Assembly: GCF_900112395.1 (NCBI RefSeq)
Contig: NZ_FOLN01000002.1
Coordinates: 1 to 64,000, forward strand
Reading direction: 5' to 3'
From: Algibacter lectus
Lineage (GTDB): Bacteria; Bacteroidota; Bacteroidia; Flavobacteriales; Flavobacteriaceae
DNA: 64,000 nucleotides
The notes under the pieces are model-generated. The model saw nothing but the letters and a program-made list of their open reading frames with translations, did no database searches and was not told the origin of the DNA. A program made the translations under genes and the position numbers. Of this stretch, positions 25,204 through 34,025 are shown piece after piece. How positions within the stretch are numbered: the stretch's first letter is position 1; the number at the start of each line of letters is the position of its first letter.

Positions 25204-25235
25204 GTTGATATAATTAACCTTAATTTTTCAGCATA

Positions 25236-25266
25236 AAAAAAGCGCCTTAAAAAAGACGCTTAAATT
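25236..25266 (+). terminator. Terminator of the sigma-factor operon
   Basis: AAGCGCCTT (25240-25248) pairs with AAGACGCTT (25253-25261), one mismatch, followed by a T-rich stretch. It can also serve the convergent barrel gene at 25289. Confidence 0.7.
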
Positions 25267-25288
25267 TTATTATTGATATCTAAATGTA

Positions 25289-25768
25289 TTAGAATTGGTA
25301 TCTTAAACTTAATGCGATATCAAAAAGTGTATTGTCTGTAAAACGATTGTTCCCAATTTCTGGTCTAAAATCTAAAGAAATTAATAACGGAATATCAAAA
25401 TCGTATTCAATACCAACATCTCCAGCAGCAAAAAATCCGAAATCATCATCTAAGTTATTATCATTTCTTCCAGAGTATGATGCTAAACCTGCACCAGCAC
25501 CAGCATACCAGTTAAATCCTCCGTCGATATTCCATACCCATTGGTATAAACCTGCTAATTTAAAAGCGCTGTAATCGTTTCCGTTTCTCCAACCTAAATC
25601 AGCTTCAATTCTATTGTTATCACCTAGAGCACGTTGGTAAGTAATTTCAGCTCCTAAACCATCACTATCTCCAAGACGTAACCCTAAAGCGTTATCTGCA
25701 ATATTTTGTGCGCTAGAGGCAAATGTAAAACCTAATAATGTAATTGATAATAAAAATAATTTTTTCAT
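25289..25768 (-). CDS. Small outer-membrane beta-barrel protein
   Basis: A 159-residue outer-membrane protein with a signal peptide (1-20, ending SSAQ). The mature part is about eight amphipathic strands: GLRLGDSDGLGAEITYQRAL, RIEADLGWRNG, FKLAGLYQWVWNI, FNWYAGAGAGLASY, FGFFAAGDVGIEYDF, LLISLDFRPEIG, and terminal IALSLRYQF, whose last Phe is the usual outer-membrane assembly signal. It has the size of an OmpW/OmpX-like barrel; ligand unknown. It converges on the sigma-factor operon with a shared terminator between the two. Confidence 0.82.
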   Translation of the reverse strand: MKKLFLLSITLLGFTFASSAQNIADNALGLRLGDSDGLGAEITYQRALGDNNRIEADLGWRNGNDYSAFKLAGLYQWVWNIDGGFNWYAGAGAGLASYSGRNDNNLDDDFGFFAAGDVGIEYDFDIPLLISLDFRPEIGNNRFTDNTLFDIALSLRYQF

Positions 25769-26072
25769 AGTTTAAATAGTATTTGTTATTGATATACGGC
25801 CTTTCATATTAAAAAGACCATGCTTTGTCTACATATTAAATGCACTGCAATAACGTGAAATTTCGAATTATATTTAAAGAAATATTGCGTAAGCGGTCTT
25901 TATTTGTTTTTTTGGGTTAAAAATGAGAGTTGGGGAGAGGTTGGAGGTTGGTTTTAGTGTTTATATGTAAGAATAGTGTGTTTTTGTATGATAGGATTTT
26001 CATAAGGAATTTCAAAAGCCAATAAGTAAAGAAACTCATATTTATTAGTATAAAACTAGCTGTCTTTTATTA
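25769..26072. other. 304-bp intergenic stretch, nothing recognised
   Basis: The stretch has a G-rich run (GTTGGGGAGAGGTTGGAGGTTGG near 25930) and is otherwise AT-rich. I see no gene, promoter or hairpin that I can support. Confidence 0.4.
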
Positions 26073-26534
26073 TTACTCATATTTTTCAATTTTTGTAATA
26101 ATGTTATTTTTAATTTCTATTCCTAAAGAATCAGTTTTCTTCTTATCTATTGGTTCTAATGTTAATTCAAATTCAGAGCTTTTATCATGCATTGGATAGA
26201 TAGCAGATAAATAAAACTCATTTTTCCAATTAGAATATTTTGCAATATTATCAATTCCGCTAGCGTTAATTTTATTTTCAATTTTAGGTAAATACTCATT
26301 TTCCCAATTCGTCACTAATTGACTAATAAAATCTAGGTGATTAGGAAAAGGACTTGTATTATTTCCTTCTAAAATAATTATTGTTTCAAGTAGTTGGTTC
26401 TTTAAGAATATATTACCATGCCAAGTATAACTTTTAGCAGGATTAACACCTCTAATTCTTTGACTTTTCAAAACTCCAATTGTAGGATGTTTAAAAGTCT
26501 TTTTTTTTCCAAAAAGAGAATCAATTATATTCAT
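26073..26534 (-). CDS. Hypothetical protein in accessory patch
   Basis: A 153-residue soluble protein without signal peptide or transmembrane segment. The sequence has beta-rich elements (HPTIGVLKSQRIRG, YTWHGNIFLKNQLLETIIILEG) and an acidic C-terminal half with EFELTLEPIDKK. I do not recognise the family. It shows the look of the small beta-rich proteins often encoded in single-gene units of Flavobacteriaceae genomes. A dispersed palindromic element (26565-26687) lies directly upstream, and the gene is unrelated to its neighbours, which suggests acquisition as a unit. Confidence 0.65.
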   Translation of the reverse strand: MNIIDSLFGKKKTFKHPTIGVLKSQRIRGVNPAKSYTWHGNIFLKNQLLETIIILEGNNTSPFPNHLDFISQLVTNWENEYLPKIENKINASGIDNIAKYSNWKNEFYLSAIYPMHDKSSEFELTLEPIDKKKTDSLGIEIKNNIITKIEKYE

Positions 26535-26564
26535 ATATTATTTTTTGGGTATGTTACTAGTATT

Positions 26565-26687
26565 AGCGTTTATGTATAAAATTGTGCTGTATGCGAGGAT
26601 TTTCCGCAGGAAAATCAGACGTAATAAACTTGCAATTACCTTTGGTTAAGCCCAAAATCTAGTAATTATTTTTATACATTGTTGCAA
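26565..26687. repeat. Dispersed palindromic element, copy A
   Basis: The outer arms GCGTTTATGTATAAAA and TTTTTATACATTGTTGC form an imperfect inverted repeat. The inner part TTGCAATTACC, TTGGTTAAGCC, AATTATTTTTATAC matches copy B at 27616-27696 closely. Copy A also carries about 45 nt absent from B, including a perfect hairpin GATTTTCC-GCA-GGAAAATC at 26598-26616. Confidence 0.6.
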
Positions 26688-26814
26688 ATGTTTTATTTTT
26701 TAATTAGAGATTATTTCTCTCTTTACAGCAACACACAACCAAGCAGGATCGAAACTATAGAAATGAGCGCTATTACTTTTTTATAAACGAGATTTAAAAC
26801 TCAATACCAATCTG

Positions 26815-27351
26815 CTACTTGCAAAACTTATTCAACAATTCCTGCATTGCATCATTAGGATACCCATAACCACGTTTCTTTTTACCAAGAACGCTTAAAA
26901 TCTTTTCATTAATATTGGAATTCAATTCGCCCACGTCTATATCATCAATATTGTCACTATAGTCTTCGGTAATATATCTCTTCATATCAAGGGTGGCATC
27001 CTGTATAGCACCCAATACCTTTCTATTATTATTGGTAGTTAAAAAAACAGGCTGTAACTCTTTCGTAATTTTATCTGTAAATTTAGATGGAAAGCTTATC
27101 TCATCATTTTCCAATTGCTTAAAAAAGCGCTCAGCAAATACTTCATGGAAATTCAATAAATCCTTTTTTTTAAAATCAATTAAAAGTACAGAATAATAAG
27201 AAACATCATTCATTAGTATTACACAGTTTTTCCTGCTAACCGTAAACACATTAGCGTTCCAGTTACCAAGAGGAGAAGATTTATCCGATTTAACTATACG
27301 TGATTTACCAACTACAGTTTCAAATTTTTGGGTACAGTATATTATTGCCAT
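26815..27351 (-). CDS. DUF6933-like protein
   Basis: A 178-residue soluble protein. The N-terminus IIYCTQKFETVVG, then LGNWNANVFTVSRKNCVILMNDVSYYSVLLIDFKKKDLLNFHEVFAERFF shape, fits my memory of the DUF6933 family (a beta-rich start with Asn and Cys residues followed by helices, usually in accessory regions, function unknown). The C-terminal 60 residues are acidic then basic (LGKKKRGYGYP). It stands alone between copies A and B of the dispersed element, in a patch of unrelated genes. Confidence 0.6.
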   Translation of the reverse strand: MAIIYCTQKFETVVGKSRIVKSDKSSPLGNWNANVFTVSRKNCVILMNDVSYYSVLLIDFKKKDLLNFHEVFAERFFKQLENDEISFPSKFTDKITKELQPVFLTTNNNRKVLGAIQDATLDMKRYITEDYSDNIDDIDVGELNSNINEKILSVLGKKKRGYGYPNDAMQELLNKFCK

Positions 27352-27703
27352 TATTTAAATTTCAAATTATCATTTATCTCAAACTCGTACTGCACCGCTT
27401 AGAAGTAATCAAGTGCATTTCAATTCGTTTGGGTAAGCAAAGTTACAAATAATATACGTTGGGTTACTAATCAAAACACTACATGGTCCGACAAAGGTAT
27501 ACTAAGAGATGGTAGAAAATAACAAGCTACTTTAGGGTAAAAGTTTTAAGTAAAATATTTATCAGTACTTAATGTATGATAAGGGACATCCTTTACACTA
27601 AGTCTTATTTATATTTGGCAACGTTTATGTATGACAAAAATGCAATGACCTTTAGTTAAGCCTAAAACAGCAATTATTTTTATACTGTGTTGACAATAGT
27701 ATT
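27352..27703. other. 352-bp intergenic stretch with element B
   Basis: It holds dispersed element copy B at 27616-27696, and about 260 bp in which I recognise no gene, promoter or terminator. Confidence 0.45.
27616..27696. repeat. Dispersed palindromic element, copy B
   Basis: GGCAACGTTTATGTATGACAAAA and TTTTTATACTGTGTTGACA form the imperfect outer arms. The inner TGCAATGACC, TTAGTTAAGCC and AATTATTTTTATAC blocks match copy A. It ends 8 nt from the stop of the next gene. Confidence 0.6.
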
Positions 27704-28249
27704 TTATTCCACAATATTTATTTTTCCGGAGTTCAAATACTTTTTTCCAAAAATACCTTTCTGAAAACCTATCTTTATTGTGTCTCCTTCTTTTATTTTA
27801 TTCAGGTCAGATTCTGCAAACTTTTTTTCAGTTCTTTCAAAATATTGGTCTTCTAATGACCTAATTCCGACTTCTCCATTTTTCATAACGTAAGTGATTT
27901 CAAAACGTTCCGTCACGGTATCAGTATTGGTCATTCGGTTTATAAATAATCCAGAAGTAATTATGATGCTTTGAATCCAAATAAAATATACAAATCCCAT
28001 AAATACAGAAAAAGCGAAAGTCTTCATTATTCTAAGCGTTATTTCATTTTCGATTGATAAAAACCTGTAAAAAACGAAAACAGAAATCAAAAATACAATT
28101 CCGATAACGATTAGCGTATCAGTCAGCTCAAAGTCAATCAAATCTCTTTCTAAATAGAAATTATATTGGTAAGGAACAAGAATTTTATAGATGAGAAGGA
28201 AAATTCCAATCCCAACTAACCATTTCCAATTTCGTTTGAGTCTTTCCAT
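27704..28249 (-). CDS. Hypothetical membrane protein in accessory patch
   Basis: A 181-residue protein with three likely transmembrane helices: WLVGIGIFLLIYKILVP (10-26), TLIVIGIVFLISVFVFYRF (45-63) and FAFSVFMGFVYFIWIQSIIIT (78-98). The C-terminal 80 residues form a soluble domain with FEITYVMKNGEVGIRSL and GDTIKIGFQKGIFGKKY. I do not recognise a family. The start is preceded by TTGGCAACAAT and the stop is followed by element B, whose outer end reads TTGCC on that strand, so the gene is framed by related sequences like a cassette. Confidence 0.65.
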   Translation of the reverse strand: MERLKRNWKWLVGIGIFLLIYKILVPYQYNFYLERDLIDFELTDTLIVIGIVFLISVFVFYRFLSIENEITLRIMKTFAFSVFMGFVYFIWIQSIIITSGLFINRMTNTDTVTERFEITYVMKNGEVGIRSLEDQYFERTEKKFAESDLNKIKEGDTIKIGFQKGIFGKKYLNSGKINIVE

Positions 28250-28299
28250 ATTGTTGCCAACTTAGGGATAAGCTTATATCTCAATAAATTTTCCTAGTA

Positions 28300-28833
28300 T
28301 TATTTAATCCTTCTTGCTTGCGTTGCAAATGATAAGCCTTGTTGGCCTACAGTAGAATTCATAATTGCTTCAAATAAAGGTTCTGGGCAGTCTTTAGGTG
28401 TTTTCCATTCAAATACAAAATTAGAACCGGTACCTCCAGAGTTATCAATTTCATCAATAATAATTTCACAGGTTTCCATAGGCGCTAAAAAGATGGCATG
28501 GCCAATGTAAGGGCGCACATGTTTACCGTGTGTATCAAAATACTTAGCACTTAGCACATAAATGGTATCTACATCGCTTGTGTTTCTTAAACTAACCATA
28601 GTGGTTAAATTGTGTGTTTTATGCTCAGACATACTAAAAATTTGAGAATAGGTAGACAAGTAAGACTTTCCGTATTCTAAGGAATCTGAAAGCGTTTTAG
28701 AGACTTTACGTTTCGACCAATTTTCGGTGCTTACCGAACTCATTTTAGTTTCGTTGTTACAACTTGTAAAGAGTAAAGCTGTAAAAATAATAAGAAGGTA
28801 TTTAGATGTATGCATAGAAGACTTTATTAACAT
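28300..28833 (-). CDS. DUF3124 lipoprotein
   Basis: A 177-residue lipoprotein; the signal peptide ends in FTSC with Cys at about 25 whether the first or second Met (codon 7) is used. The mature part is a DUF3124 domain: THNLTTMVSLRNTSDVDTIYVLSAKYFDTHGKHVRPYIG and APMETCEIIIDEIDNSGGTGSNFVFEW. The family is a beta-sandwich of unknown role in bacterial and some archaeal envelopes. Upstream of the gene lies the OmpA locus terminator; it appears to be transcribed alone. Confidence 0.82.
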   Translation of the reverse strand: MLIKSSMHTSKYLLIIFTALLFTSCNNETKMSSVSTENWSKRKVSKTLSDSLEYGKSYLSTYSQIFSMSEHKTHNLTTMVSLRNTSDVDTIYVLSAKYFDTHGKHVRPYIGHAIFLAPMETCEIIIDEIDNSGGTGSNFVFEWKTPKDCPEPLFEAIMNSTVGQQGLSFATQARRIK

Positions 28834-29000
28834 GAATTTATACTTTTAAAATAAGACTTTAAAATAAACTTTTTTTACTGTTAAAGAAATTTTAAACCTA
28901 TTATTTAAGCTGTGATATATACAAAGATAATGAAGTAAAGGCTTTAATAATTGTATCTATTGATATTTTAGAATGTAAAATTTTATTTACAGAAATAAAG

Positions 29001-29035
29001 AAAAGCACCAAAATGAATAACATATTGGTGCTTTT
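29001..29035. terminator. Terminator of the adhesin/OmpA locus
   Basis: AAAAGCACCAA (29001-29011) pairs perfectly with TTGGTGCTTTT (29025-29035). On the minus strand it lies 26 nt past the stop of the last OmpA gene and is followed by T-rich sequence. Confidence 0.85.
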
Positions 29036-29060
29036 TTAAAAGAGCATTTAAAATGCCAAA

Positions 29061-30998
29061 TTATTTTATTTTAGAAACAATAAACTGTGTACGTCTGTTT
29101 AGTTCGTGTTGAGCTTTAGAGCATTTAATGCTACCATCACATTGGTTTACAAGTTGTTCTTCTCCCAAACCTTTAAAGGACACAATTCTATCTTTATTCA
29201 CCCCATGTTCTATGAGGTAATTGTAAGTAGATTTTGCACGTTTAACAGAGAGCCTTTTGTTGTATTCCGCAGGTCCTCTAGAGTCTGTATGCGATTCAAT
29301 TTCGATTGCCATTTCTGGATACGTGTTAAGCATTAAATCTACAATTCTATTTAGCCCATCAGTATCTTGATCTCTAATAGTAGATTTATCGAAATCGAAG
29401 TAAATAGGAGCTAACTCCACAATTGGATAAGGCTCCACAGTTGGTGTTGGTTCCTGTATTTTATTAAGAACAAAATCTTCGGTAATAGTTGATACATTCT
29501 TATCTACATTTTTAGAAGTTATATCGCGAGAGTCTTCAATATATCCGTCTTTAGTAACTTGTAGTTTGTAATCGGTATCTCTATCAATATTAATATCGTA
29601 GTTACCATCGCTATCGGTTTCAACAAAAGCAATAGGTTTTCCATCGGTATCCAATAGAGTAATGGTTGCATTTTCTATAGGAAGATTGGTTTGGGCATCG
29701 GTTAATTTACCGGCTATTTTTAATTGAGGTGTTTTATCGAATGCATAAATATCATCGCTACCTACACCGCCTTCACGGTTTGATGCGAAGTAACCAGAAA
29801 GTCCATCTTCATTTAAAAAGAATGAAAAATCGTCTTTACTAGAATTTACAGGAACGCCTAAGTTAGCAACGTTTGTAATGGTTTTGTCTTTACTGTAAAC
29901 GGTTGCAAAAATATCCATTAAGCCTAAACCTTGATGTCCATCGGAAGAAAAGAATAATACATCTTCACTATTTACAAAAGGGAATTTTTCGTTTTTATTG
30001 GTGTTTACAATTTCACCTGCGTTTGTAGGTTCTCCTATGCTGCCATCGGCATTAATATTTACGTAATAAATATCCGATCCACCAAATCCGCCAGGTCTAT
30101 CTGATGCGAAATATAATTTTGTTCCGTCGCTATTTAACGCTGGATGACCAGTAGAGTAGGAACTGTCGTTAAAAGATAATTCTTCTAAGTTTTTCCATTT
30201 TCCATCTGTAAGCGTGGCACGGTATATTTTTAAATTGGTAATGCCTTCTGTATTTTTACCTAAGACATTTTTATTGAAATCATTTCTAGAAAAATAAATG
30301 GTTTTTCCGTCTTTGGTAATTGTAATAGGTCCATCGTGAAAAACAGAATTTATATCACCTTTTAGTTTTGATTTATGATTTATTAAAGAATCGTTAGTCC
30401 CTTTTTCGGTAACATAAATATCTAAAAATGGTTCTTTATTCCAACCGTAAACATGTTTTGTTAATGCACCTTTATCTCTAGCAGATGTGAAATAAATATT
30501 GCCATTATGTTCAACGGCTCCAAAATCGCTAAATTCTGAATTAAACTTTACATCGGTTAAAAAATAACTTTGCTTTGCATTTACTACAGATTTTAAAAAG
30601 TCTTTATCGCTTGCTAATTGGGCTTCATTAATAATACCACCTTTATCTTTATACTCACGCATCCATTGGCGATACCCTTTATAATCTTTTACACCTCTTA
30701 AAGCTTGTGCATAATTATAATAGTATTCTATAGGCACATTTGCTTGTTCTACAGCTTTTTGATAATATACCACAGCACTGTCTGGGTTTCTCATAAAAGC
30801 ATAAGTATCGGCCAATTGCCTAGTGGCATAATCGGTATTAAAATCTTTATCAATTAACCTAGTATATACCTCTGTTGCATCAGCAAAAGCAAATGTATTG
30901 AATAGTTTATCCGCTTTTTTTTGCATGCCATATTGTGCGAACACCGTTATGGAAACAAGCAAGAACATACTTGTTAAGCAGTAATTTTTTAATTTCAT
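29061..30998 (-). CDS. OmpA family protein with PD40 repeats (paralogue 2)
   Basis: A 645-residue envelope protein. Residues 1-21 are a signal peptide. TPR-like helices (about 25-130: ADATEVYTRLIDKD, ATRQLADTYAFM, AVVYYQKAVEQA) are followed by a PD40/WD40-like propeller (about 150-420, with NGNIYFTSARDKG, TIYFSRNDF, KLYFASDRPGGFGGSDIYY, FFSSDGHQGLGLMDIFAT), a carboxypeptidase-like regulatory beta-sandwich (about 425-510), and a C-terminal OmpA domain (YFDFDKSTIR, IESHTDSRG) that binds peptidoglycan. The protein is the same architecture as its upstream neighbour 31071-32996, with which it shares roughly half of its residues by eye. Such proteins accompany PorP/SprF in the type IX system and probably anchor the outer-membrane assembly to the cell wall. 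Confidence 0.85.
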   Translation of the reverse strand: MKLKNYCLTSMFLLVSITVFAQYGMQKKADKLFNTFAFADATEVYTRLIDKDFNTDYATRQLADTYAFMRNPDSAVVYYQKAVEQANVPIEYYYNYAQALRGVKDYKGYRQWMREYKDKGGIINEAQLASDKDFLKSVVNAKQSYFLTDVKFNSEFSDFGAVEHNGNIYFTSARDKGALTKHVYGWNKEPFLDIYVTEKGTNDSLINHKSKLKGDINSVFHDGPITITKDGKTIYFSRNDFNKNVLGKNTEGITNLKIYRATLTDGKWKNLEELSFNDSSYSTGHPALNSDGTKLYFASDRPGGFGGSDIYYVNINADGSIGEPTNAGEIVNTNKNEKFPFVNSEDVLFFSSDGHQGLGLMDIFATVYSKDKTITNVANLGVPVNSSKDDFSFFLNEDGLSGYFASNREGGVGSDDIYAFDKTPQLKIAGKLTDAQTNLPIENATITLLDTDGKPIAFVETDSDGNYDINIDRDTDYKLQVTKDGYIEDSRDITSKNVDKNVSTITEDFVLNKIQEPTPTVEPYPIVELAPIYFDFDKSTIRDQDTDGLNRIVDLMLNTYPEMAIEIESHTDSRGPAEYNKRLSVKRAKSTYNYLIEHGVNKDRIVSFKGLGEEQLVNQCDGSIKCSKAQHELNRRTQFIVSKIK

Positions 30999-31070
30999 GG
31001 GTCTATATTTAATTAAAAAAATATAAGTAGGTTTTAGGTAGAGTAAAACACATGCGATTAGCTGTATTTA

Positions 31071-32996
31071 CTATTCCATTTTTATCACTATAAACTGTGT
31101 ACGTCTGTTTAACTGGTGGTCTTTTTCTTCACAATTTTGCCCATCTTCACAACCATTTGTTAATCTACGCTCACCAAATCCTTGATGCTCTGTAATTCTT
31201 TCTGGTTTTACACCTTTAGAAATTAGATACTCGTAAGTAGAGTTTGCTCTATCTATGGATAGTTTATCATTGTAAGATAGTAGCCCTCTAGAATCGGTAT
31301 GCGATTCAATTCTAATTACCATTTCTGGATAAACATTCAACATTAAATCTACAATTTTATCTAATTCTAAAGCCGCATCCGGACGAATGTTATGCTTGTT
31401 GAAATCGAAATAAATGGTGTTTAATTCCGCTAGCTTTATAACATCTGGTACAGGGTTTAAAAGTAAATTGGCTGTAATTGAGGTTAACTCGGTTTGCAGG
31501 TGTTTAGATGTAAATGTTCTGTAATCGTCGATGTATTTTTTCTGACTTGCAATAATTTTATAATCTTGATTTCTGTCTATATTGATTTGATAGAAACCAT
31601 TTTTATCCGTAGTCATGTAAGCTACTTTTTCTCCTTTTGAGTTTATAAGTTGAATAACTGAATTTGGAATTGGTTTAGAGTTAATAGCATCGCTAACTAC
31701 ACCTTCTACATGTAGAACAGGTTTTCTGTGGTAGGCATAAATATCATCGTCACCACGACCACCAACACGATTAGAGGCAAAATAACCCGTAATACCGTTA
31801 GGATTCATACTAAAAGAAAAATCATCTTTATTCGAATTAATCGGAACACCTAAATTGATAACATCTACAACTTCGTCTGCTTGATCATCTTCACCTTTAA
31901 TAGTTGCAAAAATATCTAACAAACCTAACCCTACATGACCTCCAGAAGAGAAGAATAAGGTTCCTTCATTATTAATGAATGGAAAACCATCGGCCTGATC
32001 TGTATTAATTACCGGCCCAACATTTTCAGGTTCACCTAATGTACCGTCAGCATTAATATCTACAACGTAAATATCTGAGCCACCATAGCCACCGGGTCTA
32101 TCTGATGCAAAATATAACTTGGTATCATCATTATTTAAAGCAGGATGTTGTGTTGAAAAATCGGCGCTATTAATAGATAAATCTTCAACATCTGTCCAAA
32201 GACTATCACGTAGTTTAGCTCTATAAATTTTCATATTGGTTAAACCTTTAGAGTCTTTTTCTTCAACTTGATCTTTGTAGTTGTTTCTAGAGAAGTACAT
32301 GGTTTGTCCATCTTTGGTAATCACCACAGGCCCATCATGATAAATAGAATTTACATCACCTTTAAGTTTTGCTGTATGGTTTACGTTACGTCTAGTGCCC
32401 GCTTGAGCCACATAGATATCTAAAAACGGCTGCTCATTCCATCCGTAAACTCTTTTTACGGCTACACCTTCATCTCTTGCTGAAGCGAAATAAACTTGTC
32501 CGTCTTTTTCAAAAGCACCAAAATCACTATACTTAGAATTGAATCTAACTTTATCTAAAAAGTATTGTTGTTTTGAATTGAAAACGCTTGTTATAAAGTT
32601 TAAGTCTTTAGAAAAATCGTTAGAATTTATAACGCCACCAGAATCTTTAAAGGTTTGTAACCATTGGCGAGAATCGTCGTATTTTTTCATACCACGTAAA
32701 GACTGTGCGTATTTATAATAATATTCTACAGGAACATTATCTTGCTTTACAACACTTTTGTAATATCTAGAAGCATTTCTAGGATCACGAAGTAGGGCAT
32801 AGCAATCTGCTAATTGCCTAGTAGCGTAATCTCTATTATAATTATTTTGAATAAGTTCTCTGTATACTTTAGCAGCCTTAACGAACGAAAATTTATTAAA
32901 AAGGGTATCTGCTCTTTTTTGTTTTCCTTGTTGAGCAAAACCATTAATACTTAATATTAAGGCTATACAAACTAATATGTAATTTTTTAGTTTCAT
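31071..32996 (-). CDS. OmpA family protein with PD40 repeats (paralogue 1)
   Basis: A 641-residue protein with the same order of parts as its downstream copy: signal peptide, TPR-like helices (25-130), PD40 propeller (about 150-420, with FFSSGGHVGLGLLDIFAT), regulatory beta-sandwich (about 425-510) and OmpA peptidoglycan-binding domain (NTIYFDFNKHNIR, RIESHTDSRG). Only 73 nt separate it from the next OmpA gene and 91 nt from the PorP gene upstream, so it belongs to the same transcript. The tandem copies look like an old duplication, since they differ throughout their length. PorE-like function in the type IX system is the likely role. Confidence 0.85.
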   Translation of the reverse strand: MKLKNYILVCIALILSINGFAQQGKQKRADTLFNKFSFVKAAKVYRELIQNNYNRDYATRQLADCYALLRDPRNASRYYKSVVKQDNVPVEYYYKYAQSLRGMKKYDDSRQWLQTFKDSGGVINSNDFSKDLNFITSVFNSKQQYFLDKVRFNSKYSDFGAFEKDGQVYFASARDEGVAVKRVYGWNEQPFLDIYVAQAGTRRNVNHTAKLKGDVNSIYHDGPVVITKDGQTMYFSRNNYKDQVEEKDSKGLTNMKIYRAKLRDSLWTDVEDLSINSADFSTQHPALNNDDTKLYFASDRPGGYGGSDIYVVDINADGTLGEPENVGPVINTDQADGFPFINNEGTLFFSSGGHVGLGLLDIFATIKGEDDQADEVVDVINLGVPINSNKDDFSFSMNPNGITGYFASNRVGGRGDDDIYAYHRKPVLHVEGVVSDAINSKPIPNSVIQLINSKGEKVAYMTTDKNGFYQINIDRNQDYKIIASQKKYIDDYRTFTSKHLQTELTSITANLLLNPVPDVIKLAELNTIYFDFNKHNIRPDAALELDKIVDLMLNVYPEMVIRIESHTDSRGLLSYNDKLSIDRANSTYEYLISKGVKPERITEHQGFGERRLTNGCEDGQNCEEKDHQLNRRTQFIVIKME

Positions 32997-33087
32997 ATAT
33001 AGGGTTTTATTTCTTTTTAGTTTGTTAGTTAAGCCGATTGCGTTGAAAATTTTTATTATGCCATTTGGTAGACATAGTAAAGTTTTT

Positions 33088-34014
33088 TTAGAAATAACGA
33101 GGAGATTTTAATTTAGAGCTCAAGAATTTGAATTCATAAATTAAAAGAACCTCATGTGTTCCTGTTGTATAATCGGCAATTTCTGAAATTGGTTTTTCGT
33201 AAGCATAACCTAAACGTAATTGTCTAGATACTTGAAAGTCTACAATACCACCAATAGCAGCTGTTTGTTCGTTTATTCTATAAGATCCGCCTAACCATAT
33301 TTTTTCTTTGTAAAGGAAATTAGCAGTTAAATCGTATGACACAGGTGCGCCATTGGTAGCTTTAATTAACGCTGCTGGTTTGAACTTAAAATCTTGACTA
33401 ATATCTAAAACACCACCAACAGTAAAGTAATAACTAACACGCTCTAAGGCTTCGAAGTCATTTTTATTGTTAATGTCATTATTTAGGATTCTCGGTGCAG
33501 ATAAACCTGCGTAAATACGATCTGTACTCCAGTAAACACCAGCACCAATATTTGGTGTCCATCGATCTTCAGCTCCAAAAATTAATGGATCGGATAGGTT
33601 AGAGGTTTCTAATCTAAAATCGGTATCGAAACTAAACTGTGTAAAACCACCCTTTAATCCGAATGCCAATTTACCGTTTTTCCCTGTGGGGATTGAGTAT
33701 GAGAAATCGGCATATAAATATGAAAAGTTCTGGGGTCCTAAATCGTCTTCAATAAAAGATAAACCTAAACCAATACGATCGTTTCTTAACGGTGTATGTA
33801 TCGATAAAGTTTGTGTAATTGGTCCGCCTTTAAAACCAACCCATTGGCTTCTGTGCAATCCAACAATGCTTAATGCTTCTCTACTACCTGCATAAGCCGG
33901 GTTTATAGAGATTGTATTGTACATGTACTGGGTAAATTGCGGTAGTTGTTGCGCAATTCCAACTGTACAGCTAAACAATGCAATAGCTATTATGTTTTGT
34001 TTTAAAAATTTCAT
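33088..34014 (-). CDS. Type IX secretion protein, PorP/SprF family
   Basis: A 308-residue outer-membrane barrel with a signal peptide (1-21, ending GIAQ). The N-terminal PQFTQYMYNTISINPAYAGSREALSIVGLHRSQWVGFKGGP pattern is diagnostic for PorP/SprF. Its C-terminus, IYEFKF then LSSKLKSPRYF, ends with a Phe as expected for the barrel assembly machine. In Flavobacterium johnsoniae SprF is needed for export of the adhesin SprB; type B tails appear to need a cognate PorP-like partner. Here the giant type B protein is encoded only 11 nt upstream, so the pair is very likely dedicated. Confidence 0.92.
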   Translation of the reverse strand: MKFLKQNIIAIALFSCTVGIAQQLPQFTQYMYNTISINPAYAGSREALSIVGLHRSQWVGFKGGPITQTLSIHTPLRNDRIGLGLSFIEDDLGPQNFSYLYADFSYSIPTGKNGKLAFGLKGGFTQFSFDTDFRLETSNLSDPLIFGAEDRWTPNIGAGVYWSTDRIYAGLSAPRILNNDINNKNDFEALERVSYYFTVGGVLDISQDFKFKPAALIKATNGAPVSYDLTANFLYKEKIWLGGSYRINEQTAAIGGIVDFQVSRQLRLGYAYEKPISEIADYTTGTHEVLLIYEFKFLSSKLKSPRYF

Positions 34015-34025
34015 AGGTTAATATT

